A program made the position numbers and the translations under genes. Positions 8,900 through 17,700 of a DNA stretch of 64,000 nucleotides are shown piece by piece. Source of the DNA: Natrinema sp046097095 (GTDB lineage: Archaea; Halobacteriota; Halobacteria; Halobacteriales; Natrialbaceae); NCBI RefSeq assembly GCF_046097095.1, contig NZ_CP175698.1:1674001-1738000 (forward strand), given 5' to 3'. Position 1 is the first letter of the stretch. Each line of letters starts with the position of its first letter. The notes beneath the pieces are model-generated. The model saw nothing but the letters and a program-made list of their open reading frames with translations, ran no database searches and was not told the origin of the DNA.

Positions 8900-9714
8900 G
8901 CGATACCACGGCCGTCCACCGGGCGCTGACGCGTGTCGAGATGGAACGCGAGGCGGCCACGGATCGGGCAGCGGCGTTCGAGGCGTTCGAGCGCCGCGTC
9001 CGAGACGTGCCGGCCGAACCACCCACTGCCGAAGGGGCCCGATATCGGCGGGGAACCACCGGGACACCGGCGGCGGCGATGGCGACGGCGGTTGGAGTGG
9101 CGGGATCGACACCGTCGACGTCGGACGATCGCTGCGTCACCGTCCGCGAGGCGTTCGCCGAGACGGTCCGTCAACACAGCACCGCCGACGTCGCGACCGA
9201 CGACTCCCCCGTCGAAGCGATCGCAACGGAGCTAACCGAGGACATCGCCGTCGCGCTCGCGGCCGAAACCGGCTGGTCGCCGGCGCTCAAACGCGCCGTC
9301 CTCGAGGCGACCGCCGACAGAAAACGCGAGGCGACGGCGGTTTGCGACGCACTGGACGAGGAACGACAGGCACTCGAGACGGCGATCGACGACATCGACG
9401 AGATCGTCGCATGGCTGCGGACGACGGCCGACGAGTCGCTGCTTCAGTGTGGCTTCGACGTGCTGCGGGCGAAACACGACCGCCTCGAGCGCTACCGTAA
9501 TCGGCTCGAGACGCTCACGAGCGAGCGACAAGATTGTCTTACCGAGTCGACGAACCGGAACGAGACCGGCGGAACGCACCACCGGTCGCTAGTAATATCA
9601 CTTTACGCTGACCTCTCCGTTCGGTATCCGCTGTTGTCGACCGCGACACGGCTGTACGGAATCTGCGGCGACTGCCAGCGAACGGTTCGGGCACACCTCG
9701 CACGCCGCGTCTGA
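8896..9714 (+). CDS. Coiled-coil protein, DUF7260-like
   Basis: A 272-residue protein beginning at a GTG that overlaps the previous stop (GTGA). The N-terminal 40 residues are helical (RVEMEREAATDRAAAFEAFE) and residues about 120-215 form a long charged helix or coiled coil (DALDEERQALETAIDDIDE). A short Cys-containing C-terminal segment (YGICGDCQRTV) could bind metal. The organisation resembles haloarchaeal DUF7260 proteins, which have no known activity. It should share the iron-box-like promoter of the gene before it. Confidence 0.68.
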   Translation: MSDTTAVHRALTRVEMEREAATDRAAAFEAFERRVRDVPAEPPTAEGARYRRGTTGTPAAAMATAVGVAGSTPSTSDDRCVTVREAFAETVRQHSTADVATDDSPVEAIATELTEDIAVALAAETGWSPALKRAVLEATADRKREATAVCDALDEERQALETAIDDIDEIVAWLRTTADESLLQCGFDVLRAKHDRLERYRNRLETLTSERQDCLTESTNRNETGGTHHRSLVISLYADLSVRYPLLSTATRLYGICGDCQRTVRAHLARRV

Positions 9715-9738
9715 ACGGCGATCGGCCGGTGGACGCGG

Positions 9739-10131
9739 CTACTCCACGGGCCGTGACAGCCCCTCCGGAACGAGGTCCCGAAGCGATACGCCATTGAGTA
9801 CCTCGCCGACCTCGATCGGGCCGTCGGCCGCCGAGACGGTGTCGTGGATCCGCCGCATGCACTCGAGGAGCCCATCGACCGCGGCCCGACGCGTCGAAAC
9901 GCGCCCGATCGACTGCGTGACCGTCTGGTCGGTCACGAAATATCGGTAGCGCAGTTCCCAACATCGACAGAGGCCGAGTCCCGGGTGCGACCGATCGGCG
10001 AGCGTGCTGTCCGCGATCAGTTCGATCGACGGCCGATTATGACGATAGACGAGTCGATCGCCGCAGTACTCGGCGAGCCCCCACCGCGGCGGCAGCGCTT
10101 CTCGCGGAATGGGGTCCTGATCAACGGCCAT
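9739..10131 (-). CDS. Conserved haloarchaeal hypothetical protein
   Basis: A 130-residue protein, not recognised at the family level. Mixed alpha/beta; the centre contains CRCWELRYRYFVTDQTV and the C-terminal half is helical (VDGLLECMRRIHDTVS). The ATG at 10131 (MAVDQDPIPREALPPRW) is chosen over upstream in-frame starts because the sequence before it is Arg-rich, non-conserved in appearance and crosses the neighbouring promoter region. Convergent with the gene pair ending at 9714. Function unknown. Confidence 0.6.
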   Translation of the reverse strand: MAVDQDPIPREALPPRWGLAEYCGDRLVYRHNRPSIELIADSTLADRSHPGLGLCRCWELRYRYFVTDQTVTQSIGRVSTRRAAVDGLLECMRRIHDTVSAADGPIEVGEVLNGVSLRDLVPEGLSRPVE

Positions 10132-10325
10132 ATGCGGCGCTCTCGCCGAGAGCGAGGGTGTTCGTTCCGCTTGCAAGTGCGGGCGCTTATATGTGAGCGT
10201 CGCGCTGACCGGCGATCCGTCTCGAGTCCGACCACCGAACCGCCGATCAGGCCGCTGCTCGAGCGGATCAGCGACGAGCGCGGCCGATCGTCCGACTTTT
10301 GTCCTCGCCACCGCTTGTCTCCGGT

Positions 10326-10643
10326 ATGGCCGATTTCGATCCCGAGAAGTTCGAGGACAAGTACGCCAACTACTTCCCCGAGCTCCAGCAGGCGTACAAA
10401 AACGCATTCAACCGGATGAACGACCGCTACGACTCCCAACTCGTCCACGCGATCGACCAGCAGGTGCTAAACGAGAGCGAGCCTTTCTACGAAGGCGACG
10501 GCGAGTTCCGCATCGAACTCCCCGACGACCCCTACGGGCGGATTTCCGGAGTCGTCGTCGACGAATCCAAGTTCGAAGACGTCCTCGAGACCCACATTGA
10601 GGAGATCGAGACCGAACTGCGGCGCGTCTTCGGCTTCGTCTGA
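10326..10643 (+). CDS. DUF5783 family small acidic protein
   Basis: A 105-residue haloarchaeal protein of the DUF5783 type (MADFDPEKFEDKYANYFPELQ). Soluble, very acidic and largely helical, with a central beta segment (GEFRIELPDDPYGRISGVVVD). No catalytic motif. The start at 10326 is used because the nine extra codons from the upstream ATG (10299) do not resemble the family N-terminus. It is followed 83 nt later by the NifU-domain gene, which has its own TATA-like box. Role unknown. Confidence 0.8.
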   Translation: MADFDPEKFEDKYANYFPELQQAYKNAFNRMNDRYDSQLVHAIDQQVLNESEPFYEGDGEFRIELPDDPYGRISGVVVDESKFEDVLETHIEEIETELRRVFGFV

Positions 10644-10726
10644 GGGTGACCGCAGCCGGCGGGCGACGCCGGCAGCCGAACGTGGCGGACGGAAGGTTTA
10701 GGGGGGCCGATACCCAAGGCAGTACT

Positions 10727-11092
10727 ATGAGTACTGAGACCCAGAACGACGGGGGCGACCTCGAAGAGCGTGTGACGAACTTCCTGCGACGCAACTTCCC
10801 ACAGATCCAGATGCACGGCGGTAGCGCCGCAATTCAGGACATCGATCGCGAGAGCGGCGAAGTCAGCATCGCTCTCGGCGGTGCCTGCAGCGGCTGTGGC
10901 ATCTCCCCGATGACGATCCAGGCAATTAAGAGCCGGATGGTCAAGGAAATTCCCGAGATCGAGACGGTCAACGCCTCCACCGGCATGGACGGTGGCGACG
11001 ACATGGGCGGCGGCATGAGCCCCTCCTTCCCCGGTGAGACCGTCGACGACGACGGTGGCGAAGCTGACGAAGGCCCGGAAGCACCGTTCTAG
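10727..11092 (+). CDS. NifU-domain Fe-S scaffold protein
   Basis: A 121-residue protein consisting of a C-terminal-type NifU domain, which binds a labile Fe-S cluster for transfer to apoproteins. Residues about 12-85 are the domain, with the conserved CxxC in GACSGCGISPMT. The Gly/Met/Asp-rich tail (from about residue 86) is a halophilic extension. TATA-like GGTTTAGG lies about 30 nt before the ATG. The last 46 nt of the gene (from 11047) belong to a 323-bp tandem duplication, so a second copy of this tail lies at 11370-11415. Confidence 0.92.
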   Translation: MSTETQNDGGDLEERVTNFLRRNFPQIQMHGGSAAIQDIDRESGEVSIALGGACSGCGISPMTIQAIKSRMVKEIPEIETVNASTGMDGGDDMGGGMSPSFPGETVDDDGGEADEGPEAPF

Positions 11093-11697
11093 CGCCTCGG
11101 TCGTCCCGTTCGGTCCAACGCTGTCGTTTTTCGTTGTTACTCGGTCAGTCGCGGCCTCACCATCGACCCCTCGAGCGAGACGCGCTATCGAAGGTCCCGG
11201 CCGCGCTCCCACGTCTTAATCAGCGCCGCCAGCGTCCGATTCGTCGGCGACTCGAGCCCGGCCTCGGCCGCACGGTCGACGACGTAGCCGTTGATCGCGT
11301 CGATTTCGGTGCGCCGGTCAGCTAGCACGTCCTGTTGCATCGAGGACGTATTCGCCGCGGTTGCCTCGGCGACGACGGTGGCGAAGCTGACGAAGGCCCG
11401 GAAGCACCGTTCTAGCGCCTCGGTCGTCCCGTTCGGTCCAACGCTGTCGTTTTTCGTTGTTACTCGGTCAGTCGCGGCCTCACCATCGACCCCTCGAGCG
11501 AGACGCGCTATCGAAGGTCCCGGCCGCGCTCCCACGTCTTAATCAGCGCCGCCAGCGTCCGATTCGTCGGCGACTCGAGCCCGGCCTCGGCCGCACGGTC
11601 GACGACGTAGCCGTTGATCGCGTCGATTTCGGTGCGCCGGTCAGCTAGCACGTCCTGTTGCATCGAGGACGTATTCGCCGCGGTTGCCTCGGCGACG
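11047..11697. repeat. 323-bp perfect tandem duplication across the nifU/panE junction
   Basis: Unit 1 (11047-11369) and unit 2 (11370-11692) appear identical by direct reading; the match continues 5 nt further, to 11697. The unit holds the last 46 nt of the NifU gene, the convergent intergenic region and the last about 185 nt of the reductase gene. The junction at 11370-11374 shares CGACG with both parental ends, a 5-bp microhomology. Both genes stay complete because each keeps one full-length copy of its end. The lack of divergence suggests a recent event. Confidence 0.95.
11185..11374 (-). pseudogene. Duplicated 3' fragment of the ketopantoate reductase gene
   Basis: About 61 codons identical to the C-terminus of the reductase gene at 11508-12413 (VAEATAANTSSMQQ through ERGRDLR). 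It is left between the two genes by the 323-bp duplication and runs upstream only into the duplicated NifU tail. It has no start and is presumably non-functional. Confidence 0.9.
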
Positions 11698-12413
11698 GCC
11701 TCGAGTGCAGCCAGCGCCTCGCGGTTCGAGAGGGAGACATCGCGGGCGCGGGCGACGCGAGCAGTTTCGCGGGTCGCCGCGCGCGCGAGGTCGTTCGCCG
11801 GCTTGGCGAGGACCGCCCCGTTCTCGGTCGCGGTCAGCGCCGTTACGGGGTTGATACCGGCGTTGACCGCGAGTTTCTCCCACAGGCGACGCGGCATGTC
11901 CTCGGCGACGACCGTCTCGAGGCCGGCGGCGGCAAACGCCGCACCGACCTGGTCTGCGAGCGCCGAGGGGCCGCCGTCCCGAGCGCCGAGGACGACCTCG
12001 CCGCGGCCCGTACACGCGACGACGCCCGCCTCTCGACGGATCGCGCCGTACGTGGCGGTTCCTGCAAGCACCGGCGTCTCGAGTCGCGAGGCCAGCGTCG
12101 CTTCGTTCCCCATCCCGTTTTGCAGGGAGAGGACGGCGTCGAACGAGCCCGTCGCGAGCGCGGCCGCGGCAGCGGCGGTGTCGAACGACTTGACCGTCAC
12201 GACGGCGAGGTCCGCCTCGAGTCCCGTCCCGTCGGTCGTCGCGGCGGGAGTGACACGGGTCTGGCCGTCGACGGCACCCTCGAGGCGCAGTCCCGATTCG
12301 CGGACGGCGCGGGCGTGGTCCTCGCGTGCGACGAGAGTCACGTCGTGGTCGCGTGCGAGCAGGCCGCCGAGGAGGCTGCCGAGGCTGCCCGCACCGAAGA
12401 CGACGATGTCCAT
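11508..12413 (-). CDS. panE: 2-dehydropantoate 2-reductase (ketopantoate reductase)
   Basis: NADPH-dependent reduction of ketopantoate to pantoate in coenzyme A biosynthesis. The 301-residue protein begins with the Rossmann motif VVFGAGSLGSLLGG, has LSLQNGMGNE near residue 95 and WEKLAVNAGINPVTAL near residue 170 (the lysine and asparagine typical of the active site), and a helical C-terminal domain. A TATA-like element on the minus strand (about 12436-12445) lies about 27 nt from the ATG at 12413. Longer in-frame starts upstream were rejected for that reason. The 3' end lies inside the tandem duplication. Confidence 0.92.
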   Translation of the reverse strand: MDIVVFGAGSLGSLLGGLLARDHDVTLVAREDHARAVRESGLRLEGAVDGQTRVTPAATTDGTGLEADLAVVTVKSFDTAAAAAALATGSFDAVLSLQNGMGNEATLASRLETPVLAGTATYGAIRREAGVVACTGRGEVVLGARDGGPSALADQVGAAFAAAGLETVVAEDMPRRLWEKLAVNAGINPVTALTATENGAVLAKPANDLARAATRETARVARARDVSLSNREALAALEAVAEATAANTSSMQQDVLADRRTEIDAINGYVVDRAAEAGLESPTNRTLAALIKTWERGRDLR

Positions 12414-12504
12414 GGCTCGAGGTGTGCAGGCGCGGTAAAAACGGTTGCCGTCGGCGGCCGGACGCCGGTACCCAGTGACAGTAGCCCGTCTCAGTCTTCG
12501 GTGC

Positions 12505-12798
12505 TCAGTCTTCGGTCCAGTAGTACAGCTCTTCGCGGTCAGCGCCGCAGTTCGGACACGCGTCCGGAATATCGCTATCGAGTCGGCCCATTTCGCCACA
12601 CTCCCAGCAGCGCCACATGAGTTCCGCCTCGCCGAACTCGTGGCCCGATCGGACGTGCTCGACGCTCAGCCCCTCGAGTCCGTCCTGCAGGGTGACGTAA
12701 AGTCCGTTCTCGTCGACGCCACGGATCCGGCCGATTTCTGTGCCGTCTTCGGTGTAGACAGTCGTTCCAAACGCCAATCGCGGTCGTTCTTCGGCCAT
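12505..12798 (-). CDS. DUF7130 rubredoxin-like zinc-ribbon protein (copy 1)
   Basis: A 97-residue protein with an N-terminal beta domain (FGTTVYTEDGTEIGRIRG) and a C-terminal zinc-ribbon or rubredoxin-like knuckle pair (CWECGEMG and CPNCGAD, ending YYWTED). It is a close paralogue of the next gene upstream (12895-13233). The four cysteines could hold iron or zinc; no electron-transfer partner is adjacent. The ATG at 12798 is preferred; a GTG at 12807 is possible given the TATA-like GTTTATC about 12829-12838. Confidence 0.85.
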   Translation of the reverse strand: MAEERPRLAFGTTVYTEDGTEIGRIRGVDENGLYVTLQDGLEGLSVEHVRSGHEFGEAELMWRCWECGEMGRLDSDIPDACPNCGADREELYYWTED

Positions 12799-12894
12799 GT
12801 GACTCACCGGGTGACGCTACGCTCCGTTTTGAGATAAACCTATGAGTGCGATATGAAATAGGGTGGCCACGGAGGCGAACCGGCCGACGAACAC

Positions 12895-13233
12895 TTAGTC
12901 TTCGGTCCAGTACATCAGGTTCTCCTTCTCGGTGCCACAGTTCGGACACTCGTCGGGGAGTCCACCGTCGATGTCGCCCATCTCGCCACACTCCATGCAG
13001 CGCCACATGAGTTCTGCCTCGCCGAACCCCTGGCCCGAGCGCGCGTGATCGACGCTCAGCCCTTCGGCTCCGTCGCGAGTGGTGACGAAGAACCCGCTTT
13101 GTTCGAAGCCGCGGATGCGCCCGAGCGCCTCACCGTCCTCGTCGTATACCGTCTGCCCGAAACTGAGGTCCTCAATTTCCTCGATTGCCTCTTCGTCGCC
13201 TTCCTTCGCCGGTGTCTCGCCAGTTTCGACCAT
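12895..13233 (-). CDS. DUF7130 rubredoxin-like zinc-ribbon protein (copy 2)
   Basis: A 112-residue paralogue of the preceding gene with the same order: acidic N-terminal extension (residues 1-22), beta domain (FGQTVYDEDGEALGRIRG), then CMECGEMG and CPNCGTEK knuckles and the same YWTED end. A minus-strand TTTATC element at about 13256-13264 lies about 26 nt before the ATG at 13233, fixing this start and implying a leaderless transcript. Each paralogue seems to have its own promoter, so they may be differently regulated. Function unknown. Confidence 0.85.
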   Translation of the reverse strand: MVETGETPAKEGDEEAIEEIEDLSFGQTVYDEDGEALGRIRGFEQSGFFVTTRDGAEGLSVDHARSGQGFGEAELMWRCMECGEMGDIDGGLPDECPNCGTEKENLMYWTED

Positions 13234-13622
13234 GGAAGTGCCTACGCCAGCGACGCCGATAAAGCCCAAGCGCGCATTATTCGACCCGGCCGCTCGAGGA
13301 CGCACGCGCGGCGATTCAACCGTCGCGAGGCTCGGTGGATGCCAGTGCGATAATAGAAACCGATATACACGCTCCAGCGAGAGACGCGTATCATGATAGT
13401 TTGTCGCACCCCAGCGTCGGTCGACGGTGTCTTTTCGGACGGAATGGGGGCCCGCAGGTCACGACGACCGAGACCGGCGTTGATCGGTGGAGCAAGACTG
13501 GATACCAGGTGCCCGGTACGAACGGACGACACGGATTCACCGTCGTCACGGATAAAAAACTTCAGTGGCAATGCGGTCCCTCATACGAGCGCGGGCCATT
13601 GTACTGACGACGTGATTCGATC
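13234..13622. other. Divergent intergenic region (389 bp)
   Basis: Lies between the rubredoxin-like gene (leftward) and the hydrolase (rightward). It holds the leftward TATA-like element near 13260 and an AT-rich GGATAAAAAAC at about 13550 that may drive the hydrolase. Open frames across it look random. No repeat or RNA was recognised. Confidence 0.5.
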
Positions 13623-14534
13623 ATGAGCGGAACCGGCGTCGCTACCATCGGCGACTGTCGGATCGCCTACCGGCGAGCGGGAACGAGTGGGCCACCCGTC
13701 GTCCTCTGTCACGGTGCCGGCATCGACGATGCGACCGTCTCGTGGCGGCACGCAATCGACGCCCTCGCGGACGACTACCGCGTCTACGCCATCGACTGGC
13801 CGGAGTACGGCAACAGCACGGGCGACGTGGCCCACACCGTCGAGACGTACGTCGACGTCCTCGAGGGGTTCCTCGAGACGCTGCCCTTCGACCGCGTTTC
13901 GCTGGTCGGCATCTCGATGGGCGGGGGCGTCGCGCTTGGCTACGCGCTGGCCAATCAAGACCGCGTCGACCGGCTCGCACTCGTCGATAGCTACGGCCTC
14001 GGGGCCCGCCTGCCGAACGCCCTCCAGTGGAAAGTCCTGTCGCAGGTCCCCGGTATGACCGAGTTCGGAAAGATCGCCGCCAGCACCACCACGGCGAGCG
14101 TCCGCAGCGTCCTCGATAGCCTCGTCGCCGACGCCGACGCGCTACCCGACCCCTTCGTCGAGGACGTCCGGCGGAAGCTGATGGAGCCCGGCTCGATACG
14201 GGCGTTTACCGAATTCCAGGAAAACGAACTCTCCTTCAGCGGCCGCGTCAAGACGAACTTCACCGACGACCTCGAGTCGCTGTCCGTCCCGACGCTGCTC
14301 GTCCACGGGAAACAGGACCCACTGGTCCCCGTCGAATGGTCGATCCGCGCGGCGGACCTGCTTCCGAATTCGGAACTCGACCTGATCGAGAACTGCGGCC
14401 ACTGGACGCCGCGTGAGCGCCCCGAGCGGTTCAACGAGAGCCTCCGGAAGTGGCTGCCGGACCCGCAGTGTGCACCCCAACCACAGTACACCAAAGCGGA
14501 GATGCCGGGCATCACGCGCGTCGGCAGCGATTGA
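13623..14534 (+). CDS. Alpha/beta-fold hydrolase
   Basis: A 303-residue serine hydrolase. The nucleophile elbow is GISMGG with S98, the acid is D232 (VHGKQDPLVP) and the base is H260 (ENCGHWTP); the oxyanion strand is VVLCHGAG. No signal peptide, so cytoplasmic. The fold is shared by esterases, C-C hydrolases and haloperoxidase-like proteins; nothing in the sequence or neighbourhood singles out a substrate. A short Pro/Gln-rich tail follows the domain. Its 3' end faces polC, with a structured repeat in the gap. Confidence 0.88.
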   Translation: MSGTGVATIGDCRIAYRRAGTSGPPVVLCHGAGIDDATVSWRHAIDALADDYRVYAIDWPEYGNSTGDVAHTVETYVDVLEGFLETLPFDRVSLVGISMGGGVALGYALANQDRVDRLALVDSYGLGARLPNALQWKVLSQVPGMTEFGKIAASTTTASVRSVLDSLVADADALPDPFVEDVRRKLMEPGSIRAFTEFQENELSFSGRVKTNFTDDLESLSVPTLLVHGKQDPLVPVEWSIRAADLLPNSELDLIENCGHWTPRERPERFNESLRKWLPDPQCAPQPQYTKAEMPGITRVGSD

Positions 14535-14660
14535 GTCCGACGTTCGTCCGTTCTACGGTGGCCGGGAGTGCGCCTCGAGCGACTGCGAGAGGCGCACGAC
14601 CCGGGGGAGGGCAGGCGGTTACCCAGTCACTGACCGCGAGTGAGCGCCGACGGCGCGAAC

Positions 14661-14760
14661 GAGCGGGCCGACGACCGACCCAACGGGGAGGGAGGAGTGC
14701 TTTTGATGGAAATTTTCCCGAGTGCGATCGCTTCGCGACCGCACGCAGCGCAAATTTCCT
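14661..14760. repeat. Structured intergenic repeat, copy 1
   Basis: A purine-rich box (GGGGAGGGAGGAGTGCTTTTGAT, broken here as GGGGAGGGAGGAG + TGCTTTTGAT, 14685-14707) precedes a hairpin. Outer arms are GGAAATTT (14708-14715) and AAATTTCC (14752-14759). Inner arms are GTGCGATCGC (14722-14731) and GCGACCGCAC (14735-14744), with one position that pairs only as G-U on the minus strand. The right arm touches the polC stop codon. A related element with different arm sequences is at 29989-30105. Confidence 0.7.
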
Positions 14761-17700
14761 ACATGAAATCCTCGATGCCGCTTTGCTTGTTCTTGTCATT
14801 CTCGAAAATGCTCTCGAGCGAGCGCTCTAAGACCTCTAAGCGCTGTTTCGTGTAGGGCCGGCAGTCGTACTCCTCGGCGACCTGGATCGCGGTCTGCATG
14901 TACTTGTTCACCGAGCCCTTGTGGACGGTGAGATTGACGCGGCCGCCACACTCCCGACAGTCGCCGGTCAGGGGCATCCGACGGAACTTCTCGCCGCAGT
15001 CGAGACACCGGGTCTCCTGGCGGGCGAAGGCACGGAGATTACCGATGAGGTCCGGCAGGAAGTGGTACTCGATGACCCGCTCTGCCACGTCGGTCTCGTC
15101 GACCGCCTCGAGTTTCCGCGAGAGCTCGAGTTGGGCGTCCATCTTATCCATCATCGAGCCGAGCGTCTTGTACGCCGAGAGGTCGGGACCCATCGCGATG
15201 TCGGTGGTGTCGTGGGTGTGCTCGAAGCCGGTGTACTCCAGATCGGTACCGAGGTTCTCCTCGGCGATCTCGACGTCGACGTCCCCGGGGTCGGCCTGCT
15301 CGCGGGTTGCGAGGTAAAACTCGCGGGGATACTGCGAGACGACGTCCATGTTGTGAGCCTCGTCGTCGATCTCGGAGGGGTCGATCCGGGAGGACATGAC
15401 GAGGGGCGCGTCCATCTTGCCCCCCCGTTGGTCGGGCAGGAACGACTTACTGAAGTTGAGAAGGCCGTCGAGAAGGAGCATGACGCAGTCTTCGTCACCG
15501 TCGCAATTTCTTCGCTTCGCGGCGTGAAAGTACGGATGAGCATATCCGACCGCCGCGCTCGTGAATCCAATTACTCTCCCGACAGTTGCTGCCGAGGTGT
15601 GCGGTGCCATCCCGAAGACGAGTTCGCCGACGAGGTCCTGCCGATCGTCGAACTCGTGGAACGGCTCGAGGCCGTAGTACTGCTCCAAGAGATCGTCGAT
15701 GAAGTCGGCAGTTTGGAGCATGTGTTCGGCCGCGCCGTCCGAGAGGACGATGTCCTGTACTTTGAGTTCGACCAGCTGGTCCTCGTGGGTGAGCGGTTCG
15801 CCGTGGATGTCCGTTTCGTAGCCAAGTGCCTGCAGTTGGCCGACGTCGATATCGAGTTCGCTCGCCCGAACTGACGTGACCGGGAGGTCGGTCATGTCGT
15901 AGCGGACGGTCCCGTCTTTGAACGCCGAAACGTCGTGTTTGGCCCGTAGAATTCCCTTTTCGATGGGTTCGGGAATCTTGTTCGTCGAGGTGAGCCCCTT
16001 GACGCCTTTCAGGATGTCGAAGGCGTTCTCGCGCTCGCCGACCGACTCGAGGGCGGAGCGGTACTCATCGTTGATGTCGATCTCGCGGGGTTCGACGCAG
16101 GTGCCCTCGCGCTCGCAGCGGTCGCACTCGACGCGGCCGGCGTCGTCTGGCTCGAGGCGCTGGTCGCAGTCGGGACAGCGGTAGTCCGGCGTGGTCCGGG
16201 CGTCGCAGTCGGGACAGCGGTTCTTGAACGTCTCCGTGCCACAGGACTCACAGCGCTGGCGACCGATCCCGATTTCGACGACGCCGGGCGTGTCCGACAT
16301 CGTCTCGGCGTGTTTGGCCGCATCGGCGACGTTGCGTTGTGCGCCGCCGGCCTCCCCGATCGGGAATAGCGTGTGGACCGGCGGGCTCAGATCGCGGCGC
16401 TCCGATTTCTCGGGCCGGCCCATTCGATTGCCGATCCGCGTGGGGGCGCGTTCGCGGACTCGGAAGGGAGCGACCTCGTTGACCGCTTCGATGGCGTTGT
16501 CGCCCTCGGTTTCGTGACCCCACGTTCGCGCGCGATCGGAGAGGTCGGCGCGGGTCCACGTGCGCTCGAGTTCGATCGCGGACTCGCTTTCCCGGCCGTC
16601 GGGATCGAGTGCAGCGCCGTCGGCGGCCGTCCGCCGGGGGTGACAGCCTAGCGTGTGGACGAACGGCCGCCAGTCGTCGACCTCGATGCGGTCCTCGTCT
16701 TCGCGCTGGCAGTGTTCGATGACGATCGTCTCGAGGGCGTCACTGACGGCCTCATCGTACGTGAGGACGAGGACGCTATCGTCTCCATCGTCCTCGATCC
16801 GGCCGTCGGTGACCGCCGCCGCGAGGTCACAGAGGGCGTCGACCGAGAGGTCGTGCCAGAGGTAGGTGTACTCGGGGTGGAGGGGCGCGTCGTACTCGCG
16901 GGCCCACTCGAGTGCGTCCTCGGCGTCGGGATGCTCGAGGTCGATCCGGGGGTCGTCCTCGAGGGCCTGGGTGTCTGCGCCGGCGGCCGCGAGGTCCTGA
17001 ATCCACCATTCGTCGGTGTAGGAGGCGGGGGCCAGCGGGTGATTGTTCTCGACGAATTCGCCGTAGTTGACCAGATACTCGCCGAGGTCGAGGATCTCCT
17101 CGACGCCGTTTCTGATCTCGAGGGCGTCCTCGGGGTCGTCGATCCGGCGAACGTCGCCGTTTGCCAGTTTGACCGTCGGTCCCTCGATGGAATCGACGGG
17201 GACGACGCCCGCCGCTTTGCCGGGGCGTTCGGTCTTGATCTGGGTGCCCGTCGCGAGGAAGTCGTCGACGAGGTGCATCGCAGCGGGGTGAACGCCGGCG
17301 GTCGCGAAGCCGTGGTTGCGCGCCCGGCCGTAGCGCAGCCGGAAGCCGCCCTTCGCGCAGGGATGGGAGAAGACGGGGCGGCCGGCGATCAGGTCCCGGA
17401 GGAACTTCGTCGATTCGTCGACGCGGGGCGGGCCTGCGAGTTCGCCGTTGCTGTCGTCAGTCTCGTCGGCCGCCGACTCGGCGTCGGCCGCGTCCTCGCT
17501 CTCGTCGTCGCTGTCCGTGTCGCCCCCGTCGTCCGCGCTCTCCTCGTCGCCGGCGTCGTAGTAGGTGCCGTCGATGAGGTCCTGAAGCCACGGCCAGTCG
17601 ACCTCGTCTAAGTTTCGGGTGTAGCGCTGGATCTTCGGGGCCTTCAGCGCGATCCCCTCCGCGAGGACGAGACACATCCCGCCGCGGGCGCTGTTGGTGT

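Noticed and set aside
13242..13607. Overlapping frames of 90-110 codons in the gap before the hydrolase
   Set aside because: No family resemblance, composition like non-coding DNA, and they cover the promoters of both flanking genes.
15400..15600. Possible intein in DP2, known from other haloarchaea
   Set aside because: The catalytic segment GMAPHTSAATVG through NCDGDED is continuous with no splicing motifs.
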